From Microbacterium terrae (GTDB lineage: Bacteria > Actinomycetota > Actinomycetes > Actinomycetales > Microbacteriaceae): 64,000 bases of DNA. The DNA lies in NCBI RefSeq assembly GCF_017831975.1, contig NZ_JAFDSS010000001.1, forward strand, positions 1,302,001-1,366,000, given 5' to 3'. Positions 8,732-17,356 of the stretch are shown piece after piece (position 1 is the first letter of the stretch; every line of letters begins with the position of its first letter). A model generated the notes under the pieces. That model was not told the origin of the DNA. It did no database searches and worked only from the letters and a program-made list of their open reading frames with translations. The position numbers and the translations under genes were made by a program.

Positions 8732-8784
8732 AACCCGCGCCATCAGTTTGGAAGACTGAGGCTCTACCATTGAGCTACATCCCC
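8714..8784 (-). tRNA. tRNA-Gly (anticodon TCC)
   Basis: 71-nt cloverleaf on the minus strand: acceptor GGGGATG/CATCCCC, D-arm GTAGCTCAATGGTAGAGC, anticodon loop CTTCCAA with TCC, and T-arm CGGGTTCGATTCCCG. The discriminator is T and CCA is not encoded. A TAGCAT -10 candidate (minus strand, 8812-8817) lies 27 bp upstream, and a 7-bp hairpin at 8787-8804 lies in the 5' leader. Confidence 0.95.
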
Positions 8785-8884
8785 GCGTGCCCGATGACGG
8801 GCACCCGGTCAATGCTAGTACATCGTGACCGCCATCCTGTTCCGATCGTCGGCTCGACGCGCGGCCGACGGGGAAGGTGCGGTC

Positions 8885-9262
8885 ATGGAACGGACAGGCA
8901 GAGACGTCGTCGAGGCGCTCATCGCCACGCTGAACGCCGGCGAGGTCGCGGGAATGGACCCGGTGTTCCATGAGGACGCCGTGATCGAGTGGCCGCAGTC
9001 GGGGGAGCGGATCGTCGGTGCCGACAATCGCCGAGCGATCTACGGCGCGTTCCCGCAGCTCCCGCACATCTCGCCGCGGCGCATCACCGGCGAGGGGGAT
9101 CTCTGGGTGGTCGAAGCCGACCTCGACTACGGAGACGGCGACCCGTACCAGACGGTCTTCGTGTTCGAACTCCGCGGCGACCGCATCGCGCGCGAGACGG
9201 CGTACTGGACGAAGCCGTTCCCCGCCCCGGAGTGGCGCTCGGCCTGGGTGGAGCGGATCTGA
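8885..9262 (+). CDS. SnoaL-like / NTF2-fold protein
   Basis: 125-residue protein of the NTF2-like superfamily (SnoaL type). Seen: an N-terminal helix with VVEALIATLNAGEVAGMDPVFHEDAVIEWPQSGERIVG, then alternating strands ending with VFVFELRGDRIARETAYWTKPF, typical of polyketide cyclase/limonene-epoxide-hydrolase-like domains. ATG 8885 is preceded by GGGGAAGG. No partner gene reveals the substrate; it stands alone between two tRNA genes. Function unknown. Confidence 0.8.
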   Translation: MERTGRDVVEALIATLNAGEVAGMDPVFHEDAVIEWPQSGERIVGADNRRAIYGAFPQLPHISPRRITGEGDLWVVEADLDYGDGDPYQTVFVFELRGDRIARETAYWTKPFPAPEWRSAWVERI

Positions 9263-9359
9263 CCCCGCGCAGGCAGGCCACGGGCGCGTCGGCTAGACTC
9301 TTCGGGGCCACTCTGCTTTTCGAAGCAGGAGAAGGAGCACGCTTGTGCGTGCGCCCGCC

Positions 9360-9433
9360 CGGGGCGTAGCTCAGCTTGGTAGAGCGCCCGCTTTGGGAGC
9401 GGGAGGTCGCAGGTTCAAATCCTGTCGCCCCGA
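9360..9433 (+). tRNA. tRNA-Pro (anticodon TGG)
   Basis: 74-nt cloverleaf: acceptor CGGGGCG/CGCCCCG, D-arm TAGCTCAGCTTGGTAGAGC, anticodon loop TTTGGGA with TGG, T-arm CAGGTTCAAATCCTG, discriminator A. CCA is not encoded. A TAGACT -10 candidate lies at 9291-9296, and two small hairpins (9313-9328 and 9337-9352) lie in the leader. Confidence 0.95.
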
Positions 9434-9513
9434 CATCACGGCCTACAGAATTCCGAACCCAGACCTTCACACGCCGCGCTCTCGCGCGGTCCGATAGAGG
9501 AGAAGTAACAGGC

Positions 9514-11013
9514 ATGGTGAACAGCACCGTCGAGAAGCTCAGCCCGACCCGGGTGAAGCTGCACATCACGGTCACGCCCGAGGAGCTCAAGCCCGCGATC
9601 GCGCACGCTTACGAGCACATCGCGCAGGACGTGCAGATCCCCGGCTTCCGCAAGGGCAAGGTCCCCGCCCCGATCATCGACCAGCGTGTCGGTCGCGTCG
9701 CCGTGCTCGAGCACGCCGTCAGCGAGGGCCTGGACGGCTACTACCGCGAGGCCGTGTCGTCGAACGAGCTGCGCGTCCTGGGCCGTCCGTCGGCCGAGGT
9801 CACCGAGTGGCCGAACGACAAGGACTTCTCGGGCGACCTGCTCGTCGAGGTCGAGGTCGACGTCCGCCCCGAGTTTGAGCTGCCCGCCTTCGAGGGCACG
9901 ACCGTCGAGATCGAGGTCATCGAGGTCGACGACGCCGCGGTAGACGAGGAGCTCGACCGCCTGCGCGGCCGCTTCGGCACGCTCGTCACGGTCGACCGTC
10001 CCGCAACGAAGGGCGACTTCGTCGAGCTCGACCTCGTCGCCAGCATCGACAGCGCCGAGATCGACCGCGCCGAGGGCGTGTCGTACGAGGTCGGCTCCGG
10101 TGAGCTGCTCGAGGGCATCGACGAGGCCGTCGACTCGCTCACCGCCGGTGAGGACACCACGTTCCGCTCGAAGCTCGTGGGCGGCGACCACGCCGGCGAG
10201 GAAGCCGAGGTCGCGGTCGTCGTGAAGGCCGTCAAGGAGCGCGAGCTTCCCGAGGCCGACGACGACTTCGCCCAGATGGCCAGCGAGTTCGACACCATCG
10301 CCGAGCTGCGTGACAGCCTCAAGGCCCGCGCCGCCGAGCAGTCGGTGTTCACGCAGGGTTCGGCAGCTCGCGACAAGCTGATCGAGACGCTCCTCGAGCA
10401 GGTCGAGATCCCCGTTCCGCAGCAGCTGATCGACGACGAGGTGCACAACCACCTCGAGGGCGAGAACCGTCTCGAGGACGACGTGCACCGCGCCGAGGTC
10501 GCCGAGGCCAGCGAGAAGCAGTTCAAGACGCAGATGCTGCTCGACGCGATCGCCGAGAGCGTCAACGTTCAGGTCTCGCAGGACGAGCTGACGCAGTACC
10601 TCGTGCAGTCCGCCGCCCAGTACGGCATGGCCCCGCAGGACTTCGTCAACGCGCTGCAGGAGGGCAACCAGCTCCCCGCCATGATCGGCGAGGTCGCGCG
10701 CAACAAGGCCCTCGCGGTCGTGCTCGGCAAGGTGACCGTCGTCGACACCAACGGCAAGGCGGTCGACCTGACCGGATTCGTAGCCGTCGACGACGAGGAC
10801 GAGAGCGACGAGGCCGCTGACGAGGCCCCCGCCGAGAAGCCGGCCAAGAAGCCCGCCGCGAAGAAGGCTCCCGCGAAGAAGCCCGCCGCCAAGAAGGCGG
10901 AGCCGGCTGACGACGCCGCCGCCGAAGAGGCCCCCGCCGAGGAGGCCCCGGCGAAGAAGCCCGCCGCGAAGCGCGCTCCGGCCAAGAAGAAGGCCGACGC
11001 CGCAGCCGAGTGA
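9514..11013 (+). CDS. tig: Trigger factor (peptidyl-prolyl isomerase chaperone)
   Basis: Ribosome-bound chaperone that meets nascent chains at the exit tunnel. Seen: the ribosome-docking signature GFRKGKVP near residue 44, the FKBP-type PPIase domain at about 150-240 ([14 protein letters not shown] ... [13 protein letters not shown]), and a helical C-terminal domain to about 425. At 499 residues it is longer than the usual ~430: the last ~65 residues are a Glu/Asp patch followed by repeated [11 protein letters not shown] units, like a histone-H1-type tail. ATG 9514 follows GAGGAGAAG. It heads the tig-clpP1-clpP2-clpX cluster, separated from clpP1 by a strong terminator. Confidence 0.96.
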   Translation: MVNSTVEKLSPTRVKLHITVTPEELKPAIAHAYEHIAQDVQIPGFRKGKVPAPIIDQRVGRVAVLEHAVSEGLDGYYREAVSSNELRVLGRPSAEVTEWPNDKDFSGDLLVEVEVDVRPEFELPAFEGTTVEIEVIEVDDAAVDEELDRLRGRFGTLVTVDRPATKGDFVELDLVASIDSAEIDRAEGVSYEVGSGELLEGIDEAVDSLTAGEDTTFRSKLVGGDHAGEEAEVAVVVKAVKERELPEADDDFAQMASEFDTIAELRDSLKARAAEQSVFTQGSAARDKLIETLLEQVEIPVPQQLIDDEVHNHLEGENRLEDDVHRAEVAEASEKQFKTQMLLDAIAESVNVQVSQDELTQYLVQSAAQYGMAPQDFVNALQEGNQLPAMIGEVARNKALAVVLGKVTVVDTNGKAVDLTGFVAVDDEDESDEAADEAPAEKPAKKPAAKKAPAKKPAAKKAEPADDAAAEEAPAEEAPAKKPAAKRAPAKKKADAAAE

Positions 11014-11023
11014 TGCGCTGAAC

Positions 11024-11061
11024 GAGAGGGGGACGGATGCTTCGGCATCCGTCCCCTTCTC
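11024..11061. terminator. Strong hairpin terminator after tig
   Basis: 17-bp stem (11024-11040 with 11045-11061, one G-T pair) closed by a stable TTCG tetraloop, 10 bp after the tig stop codon. It is followed by CGTCTC rather than a T-run. Confidence 0.85.
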
Positions 11062-11136
11062 GTCTCTGCACACCGCACACGACCGACCCCCGATCTGCCC
11101 ACGGCGAACACGAGCGGGTCGGCCGCGACGCGCCGG

Positions 11137-11142
11137 TAGATT
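11137..11142 (+). promoter_or_regulatory. -10 element candidate for clpP1 (TAGATT)
   Basis: TAGATT 32 bp upstream of the clpP1 start, after the tig terminator and ahead of a clear AGGAG. No convincing -35 or ClgR box could be identified by eye. Confidence 0.45.
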
Positions 11143-11173
11143 CGATGTCGACCCAAGGAATCAGGAGTACGCA

Positions 11174-11758
11174 ATGGCCGAACCTCTTGTCGCGACGAGC
11201 GTCTTCGACAGGCTGCTGAAGGACCGCATCATCTGGCTGGGCTCGGAGGTGCGTGACGAGAACGCCAACGAGATCTGCGCGAAGATCCTCCTCCTCGCAG
11301 CCGAAGACTCCGAGAAGGACATCTACCTCTACGTCAACTCGCCCGGCGGCTCGATCACCGCCGGCATGGCCATCTACGACACGATGCAGTTCGTCCCGAA
11401 CGACATCGTGACCGTGGGCATCGGCATGGCGGCCTCGATGGGGCAGCTGCTGCTCACCGCCGGCACGAAGGGCAAGCGCTACATCACGCCGAACGCGCGC
11501 GTGCTGCTGCACCAGCCCCACGGCGGCTTCGGCGGCACGTCGAGCGACATCCAGACCCAGGCGCAGCTCATCGTCTCGATGAAGAACCGTCTGGCCGAGA
11601 TCACCGCCGCGCAGACCGGCAAGACCGTCGAGCAGGTCAACGAGGACGGTGACCGCGACCGCTGGTTCACCGCCGAGGAGGCACTCGAGTACGGCTTCGT
11701 CGACCACATCCGCGAATCGGCCGCCGACGTCATCGGCGGCGGCGGAACCGCGAGCTGA
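11174..11758 (+). CDS. clpP: ATP-dependent Clp protease proteolytic subunit ClpP1
   Basis: 194-residue serine protease subunit of the Clp barrel. Catalytic triad visible: Ser in GMAASMG (near residue 90), His in LLHQPHGG (near 115) and Asp in the EDGDRDRWF segment (near 160). [15 protein letters not shown] and [11 protein letters not shown] are family hallmarks. In actinobacteria ClpP1 and ClpP2 form a mixed tetradecamer, and the second copy directly downstream supports this. AGGAG lies 6 nt before ATG. Only 29 bp separate it from clpP2, so they form one transcript. Confidence 0.96.
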   Translation: MAEPLVATSVFDRLLKDRIIWLGSEVRDENANEICAKILLLAAEDSEKDIYLYVNSPGGSITAGMAIYDTMQFVPNDIVTVGIGMAASMGQLLLTAGTKGKRYITPNARVLLHQPHGGFGGTSSDIQTQAQLIVSMKNRLAEITAAQTGKTVEQVNEDGDRDRWFTAEEALEYGFVDHIRESAADVIGGGGTAS

Positions 11759-11787
11759 CGGCACCGAAGGCGAAAGAGAGAACGACA

Positions 11788-12462
11788 ATGCAGACCCCCA
11801 CCTTCGGTGCGAACGCCCCCCAGGGCCTCCAGATGCCCGGCAGCCGCTACATCCTGCCGCAGTTCGAAGAGCGCACGGCCTACGGCTACAAGCGTCAGGA
11901 CCCGTACAACAAGCTCTTCGAGGACCGCGTCATCTTCCTCGGCGTGCAGGTCGACGACGCCTCGGCGGACGACGTCATGGCGCAGCTCCTGGTGCTCGAG
12001 AGCCAGGATCCCGACCGCGACATCATCATGTACATCAACTCGCCCGGCGGCTCGTTCACGGCGATGACGGCGATCTACGACACCATGCAGTACGTGTCGC
12101 CGCAGATCCAGACCGTCGTGCTCGGTCAGGCGGCCTCGGCGGCGTCGGTGCTGCTGGCGGCCGGTGCCCCCGGCAAGCGCCTGGCGCTGCCCAACGCCCG
12201 CATCCTGATGCACCAGCCCGCGATGGGCGAGGCCGGTCACGGCCAGGCGTCCGACATCGAGATCCAGGCGGCGGAGATCCTCCGCATGCGCACCTGGCTC
12301 GAGGAGACGATGGCCAAGCACACCGGCCAGGACGTCAAGAAGATCAACAAGGACATCGACCGCGACAAGATCGTGTCCGCTCAGGAGGCCCTCGAGTACG
12401 GCATCGTCGATCAGGTGCTCACCACGCGCAAGCGCGGCGGGCAGCAGGCGCTGACGAGCTGA
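11788..12462 (+). CDS. clpP: ATP-dependent Clp protease proteolytic subunit ClpP2
   Basis: 224-residue paralogue of the preceding gene, with an N-terminal extension of ~30 residues (GANAPQGLQMPGSRYILPQFEERTA, shown here in part as GSRYILPQFEERTAYGYK) probably removed by processing. Catalytic Ser in GQAASAAS near residue 114, His in LMHQPAMG near 139, Asp in DIDRDKIVS near 190. RBS GAAAGAGAG precedes ATG. A strong terminator follows the gene, so clpX, which supplies the unfoldase, uses its own promoter. Confidence 0.96.
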   Translation: MQTPTFGANAPQGLQMPGSRYILPQFEERTAYGYKRQDPYNKLFEDRVIFLGVQVDDASADDVMAQLLVLESQDPDRDIIMYINSPGGSFTAMTAIYDTMQYVSPQIQTVVLGQAASAASVLLAAGAPGKRLALPNARILMHQPAMGEAGHGQASDIEIQAAEILRMRTWLEETMAKHTGQDVKKINKDIDRDKIVSAQEALEYGIVDQVLTTRKRGGQQALTS

Positions 12463-12471
12463 CACCGATGT

Positions 12472-12507
12472 CGACGAAGCCCCGGGCACGCGCCCGGGGC
12501 TTCGTCG
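12472..12507. terminator. Hairpin terminator after clpP2
   Basis: Perfect 15-bp stem (12472-12486 with 12493-12507), 6-nt loop CACGCG, starting 10 bp after the clpP2 stop and followed by TTCCCCC. Confidence 0.85.
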
Positions 12508-12618
12508 TTCCCCCGGGGCATCGTTCGAGCCGGTGCGGTGCGGATGCGTGCGCTGCGGGCGAACAGCCGGGTTGTCACATGCGGTGTCGTAATCCCACCC
12601 GTTGTCGTCGGCAGCGGT

Positions 12619-12624
12619 TAGGCT
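12619..12624 (+). promoter_or_regulatory. -10 element candidate for clpX (TAGGCT)
   Basis: TAGGCT 40 bp before the clpX start, with GAGGAGGAG downstream as ribosome-binding site; implies a short leader of about 34 nt. Confidence 0.45.
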
Positions 12625-12664
12625 CGGAGGACATCCGGCCCGACCGGTCGACGAGGAGGAGCTC

Positions 12665-13933
12665 ATGGCACGCATCGGTGAGAGCGCCGACCTGTTCAAA
12701 TGCTCTTTCTGCGGAAAGAGCCAGAAGCAGGTCCAGCAGCTCATCGCGGGCCCCGGCGTCTACATCTGCGACGAGTGCGTCGAGCTGTGCAACGAGATCA
12801 TCGAAGAGCGCATGGCCGAGTCCTCGTCGGGCGAGGTCGCCGAGTTCGACCTGCCCAAGCCGCGTGAGATCTTCAGCTTCCTCGAGGAGTACGTCGTCGG
12901 TCAGCAGGACGCGAAGCGCGCTCTCGCCGTCGCGGTCTACAACCACTACAAGCGCGTGCGCGCACACGGCACCATCCAGTCGGCGGAGCAGCGTGCAGAC
13001 GAGATCGAGATCGCCAAGAGCAACATCCTGCTCCTGGGTCCGACCGGCTGCGGCAAGACCTATCTCGCGCAGACGCTGGCGAAGCGCCTCAACGTGCCCT
13101 TCGCGGTCGCGGATGCGACGGCGCTGACCGAGGCCGGCTACGTCGGCGAAGACGTCGAGAACATCCTTCTGAAGCTGTTGCAGGCTGCCGACTTCGACAC
13201 CAAGCGCGCCGAGACCGGGATCATCTACATCGACGAGGTCGACAAGATCGCACGCAAGGCCGAGAACCCCTCGATCACGCGCGACGTGTCGGGTGAGGGA
13301 GTGCAGCAGGCGCTCCTGAAGATCCTCGAGGGCACGGTCGCCTCGGTGCCGCCGCAGGGCGGACGCAAGCACCCCCATCAGGAGTTCATCCAGATCGACA
13401 CGACGAACGTGCTGTTCATCGTCGCCGGCGCGTTCGCCGGCCTCGAAGACATCATCTCGGCCCGTGTCGGCAAGCACGGCATCGGCTTCGGCGCCCCTCT
13501 GCACAACAAGGGCGACGACCTGAGCCTGTTCAGCGAGGTTCTCCCCGAAGACCTCCACAAGTTCGGGCTGATCCCCGAATTCATCGGTCGGCTCCCGGTC
13601 GTGGCCTCGGTGTCGCCGCTCGACCAGGAGGCGCTCATGGAGATCCTCACCGAGCCGAAGAACGCGCTCGTGAAGCAGTACGAGCGCATGTTCGAGCTCG
13701 ACGGCGTCGCGCTCGAGTTCGACCGCGAGGCACTCGAGGCGATCGCCGACCTCGCCGTCGGCCGGAAGACCGGCGCACGCGGGCTGCGCGCCATCCTCGA
13801 AGACGTCCTCGGGCCGATCATGTTCGAGATCCCCTCGGCAGACGACGTCGACAAGGTGATCGTCACGCGTGCCTCCGTCGACGAGGGAGCCCCGCCCACC
13901 CTGATCTACCGCGAGAAGCGCAAGAGCGCCTGA
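12665..13933 (+). CDS. clpX: ATP-dependent Clp protease ATP-binding subunit ClpX
   Basis: 422-residue AAA+ unfoldase that delivers substrates to the ClpP1P2 barrel. Seen in order: N-terminal C4 zinc-binding domain (CSFCGKS and CDECVELC, residues 14-40) for substrate and adaptor recognition; Walker A GPTGCGKT near 125; Walker [11 protein letters not shown] near 187; sensor motifs around [13 protein letters not shown]-terminal subdomain with [13 protein letters not shown] 12665 follows GAGGAGGAGCTC. Length matches the family. Confidence 0.97.
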   Translation: MARIGESADLFKCSFCGKSQKQVQQLIAGPGVYICDECVELCNEIIEERMAESSSGEVAEFDLPKPREIFSFLEEYVVGQQDAKRALAVAVYNHYKRVRAHGTIQSAEQRADEIEIAKSNILLLGPTGCGKTYLAQTLAKRLNVPFAVADATALTEAGYVGEDVENILLKLLQAADFDTKRAETGIIYIDEVDKIARKAENPSITRDVSGEGVQQALLKILEGTVASVPPQGGRKHPHQEFIQIDTTNVLFIVAGAFAGLEDIISARVGKHGIGFGAPLHNKGDDLSLFSEVLPEDLHKFGLIPEFIGRLPVVASVSPLDQEALMEILTEPKNALVKQYERMFELDGVALEFDREALEAIADLAVGRKTGARGLRAILEDVLGPIMFEIPSADDVDKVIVTRASVDEGAPPTLIYREKRKSA

Positions 13934-14009
13934 TCGCCGTCGCGCGGCCTCGGGCGCGGCGCAACTGCCGCGCATCCGCGGTGTCGGAGGTGCCGAGTAG
14001 GTTCGGCGC

Positions 14010-15128
14010 ATGTCCACCGTCCACCCCTTCTCCGTCCATGTGACCGACGCCGAGCTCACCGACCTGCGAGAGCGCCTCGATCGGTTCAGACCGCTCGCGG
14101 ACTCGCCGCGACGACCGGCGTCAGGAATGAGCGCGGACTATCTCGCCACCCTCATCGAGGCATGGCGCACGTGGGACTGGCGACCCCGCGAGGCGTGGCT
14201 GAACGCGCATCCTCAGTTCCTCGCCGACATCGACGACACGACGATCCATTTCGTCCACCGTCGCGCGCAGCGCGACGACGCGCCGGCGCTGCTCGTCATG
14301 CACGGCTGGCCGCACACGTTCGCCCTCCAACTCGACTTCGCCGACCTGCTGCCCGACTTCCACGTCGTCGTGCCGAGCTTCCCCGGCTTCGCGTTCTCGA
14401 CGCCGTACGCCGACGGCCCGATGACCGAGGTCAGACTCGCCGCCACGATGCACGCCCTCATGACCGATGTGCTGGGCTACGACCGCTACCTCACCTACGG
14501 CGAGGACCTCTCGGCCAACGTGAACGACCTGATCGCGGGCTCGTACCCCGAGCAGGTCGCCGGCGTCCTCGTGACGCACGCGCACTTCCCCGCACATCAC
14601 GAGCGCACCGCGCTCACCGCGCCCGACGAGGTGGCGTTCTTCTCACGGCTGGAGGCCTGGGGCGGGACCCACGGCGCCTACGGCCACATCCAGGCGACGC
14701 GGCCCGACACCCTCGCCGCAGCGCTGAACGACTCGCCGGCCGGGCTGCTCGCGTGGCTCACCGAGAAGCTCGTCGAGTGGAGCGACACCCCGCAGGGCGA
14801 TCCGGGCGGGGTGGAGAGGCGGATCTCCCGCGACCGCATCCTCACGGAGGCGATGGTCTACTGGATCTCCCAGAGCATCGGCTCGTCGTTCCGCCCGTAC
14901 TACGAAGGTGCCGATCAGCCCGACGCGATGCCGGCCGTGACGATTCCGGCATCCGTCCACATCCAGCGGCATGAGGCCGACTACCCGGAGTCGCTCGCGC
15001 GGCGGTTCTACCTCGATCTCCGCACGTTCGAGCGTCTCGACGCGGGCGGGCACTTCGCGATCGCGGAGGTCCCGGCCCAGATGGCCGAGCGGGCGCGGGC
15101 TTTCGCAGAGCAGGTGGGAGTGCTGTAG
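14010..15128 (+). CDS. Epoxide hydrolase family protein
   Basis: 372-residue alpha/beta hydrolase with an N-terminal epoxide-hydrolase cap (residues 1-85, ELTDLRERLDRFR...). Oxyanion motif HGWP near residue 94; the nucleophile is Asp in YGEDLSANV near 167, where epoxide hydrolases have Asp rather than Ser; C-terminal catalytic His in GGHFAIAEVP near 350. Physiological substrate unknown. TAGGTT at 13998-14003 lies 6 nt before ATG, a leaderless arrangement. Relatives are commonly annotated as microsomal-type epoxide hydrolase. Confidence 0.85.
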   Translation: MSTVHPFSVHVTDAELTDLRERLDRFRPLADSPRRPASGMSADYLATLIEAWRTWDWRPREAWLNAHPQFLADIDDTTIHFVHRRAQRDDAPALLVMHGWPHTFALQLDFADLLPDFHVVVPSFPGFAFSTPYADGPMTEVRLAATMHALMTDVLGYDRYLTYGEDLSANVNDLIAGSYPEQVAGVLVTHAHFPAHHERTALTAPDEVAFFSRLEAWGGTHGAYGHIQATRPDTLAAALNDSPAGLLAWLTEKLVEWSDTPQGDPGGVERRISRDRILTEAMVYWISQSIGSSFRPYYEGADQPDAMPAVTIPASVHIQRHEADYPESLARRFYLDLRTFERLDAGGHFAIAEVPAQMAERARAFAEQVGVL

Positions 15129-15212
15129 CCGCGCGGACTGGATGCGGACTGCTGCAGGCACCGGCGGGCGGGAGTCGGTTGGCTGTCCGACACCGCCCAC
15201 CGGCTCCAACCG

Positions 15213-17264
15213 TCAGTCCGCCAAGCCGCGACGCTTCAGCAGCGGGGCGATGTCGGCGTCCCTGCCGCGGAAGTCGCGATACGCGTCGAGCGGATCGTTG
15301 GAGCCGCCGACGCCCAGCAGACGGCTGCGGAAGCGGTCGCCGTTGTCGCGGGTGAGTCCGCCGTTCTCGCCGAACCACTCGACGGTGTCGGCATCGAGCA
15401 CCTCGCTCCAGATGTAGGAGTAGTACCCGGCGCTGTAGCCGCCGGAGAACACATGCGCGAAGTAGGTCGACGAGTAGCGCGTCGGCACGGCCGGCTCATC
15501 GAGCCCGACCTCCGAGAGCGACGACGCCTCGAATGCTGCGACGTCGATCTCGGAAGCGGCCGCAGCCGCGTCGAGGGAGTGCCACGACTGATCGAGCCAC
15601 GCCGCCGCCAGATACTCGCTCGTGGCGAACCCCTGGTTGAACGTCTCCGAGGCGTGGATCTTGGCGACGACCTCGGCGGGGAGTGGCTCACCGGTGTCGA
15701 CGTGACGCGCGTAGCTGTCGAGGATCTCGGGCCAGTAGATCCACATCTCGTTGACCTGGCTCGGGAACTCGACGAAGTCGCGGTAGACGTTCGTGCCCGC
15801 GAAGTGCGGATACGTGACCGTCGCGAACAGCCCGTGCAGCGCGTGGCCGAACTCGTGGAAGAGTGTCGTCACCTCGTCGAGCGTGAGCAGCGTCGGTGTG
15901 CCGGGAGCGGGCTTCGGGACGTTGAGGTTGTTGACCACCACAGGCTGCGTGCCCCGCAGCGTCGACTGCGAGACGATCGAGTTCATCCACGCGCCGCCGC
16001 GCTTGGTGTCGCGCGTGTAGAGGTCGAGGACGAAGAGGCCGAGCGCCGAGCCGTCGGCGTTGTGGATCTCGAAGACGCGCGCGTCGGGGTGATATGCCGG
16101 GATGTCCGAGCGTTCTGTGAACGTGATGCCGTACAGGTCGGTGGCGGCGCGGAAGACACCGTCGCGGAGCACGCGCTCCGCCTCGAACCACGGCCGCAGG
16201 GCCGCGCGATCGAGGTCGAACTCCGCGGCGCGCACCTTCTCGGTGTAGAAGGCCCAGTCGTGCGCCTCGAGGGGGAACGACTCGGCCTCGGTGTCGATGA
16301 TCGCCTGCAGCGCGGCCTTCTCGTGCTGGGCGTTGCGCGCGGCCGGCACGGCGAGGCGCCGGAGCAGATCATGGACGGCCGCGGGGGAGCCCGCGGTCTC
16401 ATCGGAGGTGACGTACTCGGCATGGGTGGCGTAGCCGAGCAGTGCGGCCCGTTCCGCGCGCAGACACACGATCTCGAGGAGCACGGTGCGGTTGTCGTGC
16501 TCGTTCCCTCGGGAGCCGCGGGTGCGGGAGGCGTCGAGGATGCGTCGCCGGCTCTCTCTGACGGTGAGCGACGAGAGGTACGGGTGCCCGGTGAAGAGGG
16601 TGAGCGTCACCGCCCACTTCCCGTCGAGGCCGCGGTCTGCGGCGGCCTGCGCCGCTGCCGAGAGCTCGCCGTCGGTCAGGCCGTCGAGCTCGGCAGCCGA
16701 ATCGAACACCACCGCCAGGTCGTTCGTGTCGGCGAGGAGGTTCTTCTCGAACGTGTTCGTCAGCGTCGACAGGCGCTGGTTCAGCGCCGTGAGGCGCTCC
16801 TTGGCTGCATCGTCGAGGCCCGCGCCGGCCTGCGTCATCTCGCGGAAGTGGCGCTCCACCAGGTAGCGCTGCTCGGCATCGAGGTCGAGCGCGTCGAGCT
16901 GCTCGTGCACCGTCTTGATGCGCCAGTACAACTGCGCGTCGAGCTGGATGGCATCGTTGTGCGCCGACATGAGCGGAGCGAGCTTCTCGTCGATCTCCTG
17001 GATCGCCGTCGTCGCATCGGCGGACGAGACCGTGTAGAACGTGCGGGCCACGTCGCCGAGCAGCCTCCCGCTCTCCTCGAGCGGGACCAGCGTGTTCTCG
17101 AACGTGGGCATGGAGCGCACCCGGGTGATCGCGTCCACCTCGCGCCGGTGCGCGGCGAAGGCCTCCTCGAAAGCGGGCAGGTAGTGCTCGGGGGTGATGA
17201 GCGTGTAGTCGGGCATCCCGTACGGAAGCGTCGACGGATGCAGGAGCGGGTTCTCGTTCGCCAT
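15213..17264 (-). CDS. M3 family zinc metallopeptidase (oligopeptidase A / dipeptidyl carboxypeptidase type)
   Basis: 683-residue cytoplasmic thimet-type peptidase that degrades short peptides, probably finishing products of proteases. The zinc motif HEFGH (in TLFHEFGHALHGL) lies near residue 467, with the third ligand Glu in the FVEFPSQVNEMW region ~28 residues later. The C-terminal YFAHVFSGGYSAGYYSYIW is a substrate-binding hallmark. Length fits the Dcp/PrlC group. The start is supported by TAGGCT (minus strand, 17271-17276) 6 nt upstream of ATG. Divergent from the ArsR-type operon, sharing its promoter region. Confidence 0.93.
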   Translation of the reverse strand: MANENPLLHPSTLPYGMPDYTLITPEHYLPAFEEAFAAHRREVDAITRVRSMPTFENTLVPLEESGRLLGDVARTFYTVSSADATTAIQEIDEKLAPLMSAHNDAIQLDAQLYWRIKTVHEQLDALDLDAEQRYLVERHFREMTQAGAGLDDAAKERLTALNQRLSTLTNTFEKNLLADTNDLAVVFDSAAELDGLTDGELSAAAQAAADRGLDGKWAVTLTLFTGHPYLSSLTVRESRRRILDASRTRGSRGNEHDNRTVLLEIVCLRAERAALLGYATHAEYVTSDETAGSPAAVHDLLRRLAVPAARNAQHEKAALQAIIDTEAESFPLEAHDWAFYTEKVRAAEFDLDRAALRPWFEAERVLRDGVFRAATDLYGITFTERSDIPAYHPDARVFEIHNADGSALGLFVLDLYTRDTKRGGAWMNSIVSQSTLRGTQPVVVNNLNVPKPAPGTPTLLTLDEVTTLFHEFGHALHGLFATVTYPHFAGTNVYRDFVEFPSQVNEMWIYWPEILDSYARHVDTGEPLPAEVVAKIHASETFNQGFATSEYLAAAWLDQSWHSLDAAAAASEIDVAAFEASSLSEVGLDEPAVPTRYSSTYFAHVFSGGYSAGYYSYIWSEVLDADTVEWFGENGGLTRDNGDRFRSRLLGVGGSNDPLDAYRDFRGRDADIAPLLKRRGLAD

Positions 17265-17306
17265 GGAGAGAGCCTATCCGGGGACACGTCGAAACGCAGA
17301 CGAACG

Positions 17307-17341
17307 TTTGCAAACAATTGCTTGCAAAGACTTCTTTGCAT
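17307..17341. promoter_or_regulatory. Phased TTGCAA operator array in the divergent promoter
   Basis: TTGCAA at 17308-17313 (inside the palindrome TTTGCAAA) and 17322-17327, with a partial copy TTGCAT at 17336-17341, spaced 14 bp apart. The block is conspicuously AT-rich in a GC-rich region. It lies upstream of the regulator operon and overlaps its -35 region, a typical place for autorepression. Binding by the adjacent regulator is inferred only. Confidence 0.55.
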
Positions 17342-17350
17342 TGCTATCGT
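17322..17350 (+). promoter_or_regulatory. Promoter of the ArsR-type operon (TTGCAA-17-TATCGT)
   Basis: -35 TTGCAA at 17322-17327 and -10 TATCGT at 17345-17350, with exactly 17 bp between them. The -10 ends 6 nt before the ATG at 17357, so the transcript is probably leaderless. Confidence 0.6.
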
Positions 17351-17356
17351 CGAGTC

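Noticed and set aside
9343..9370. Mini-ORF TTG TGC GTG CGC ... TAG with an AGGAGAAGGAG upstream of tRNA-Pro
   Set aside because: Eight codons ending inside the tRNA; the region forms two leader hairpins and no leader peptide function is indicated.
11062..11136. ClgR operator upstream of clpP1
   Set aside because: I could not find a convincing inverted repeat matching the described ClgR box in this stretch.
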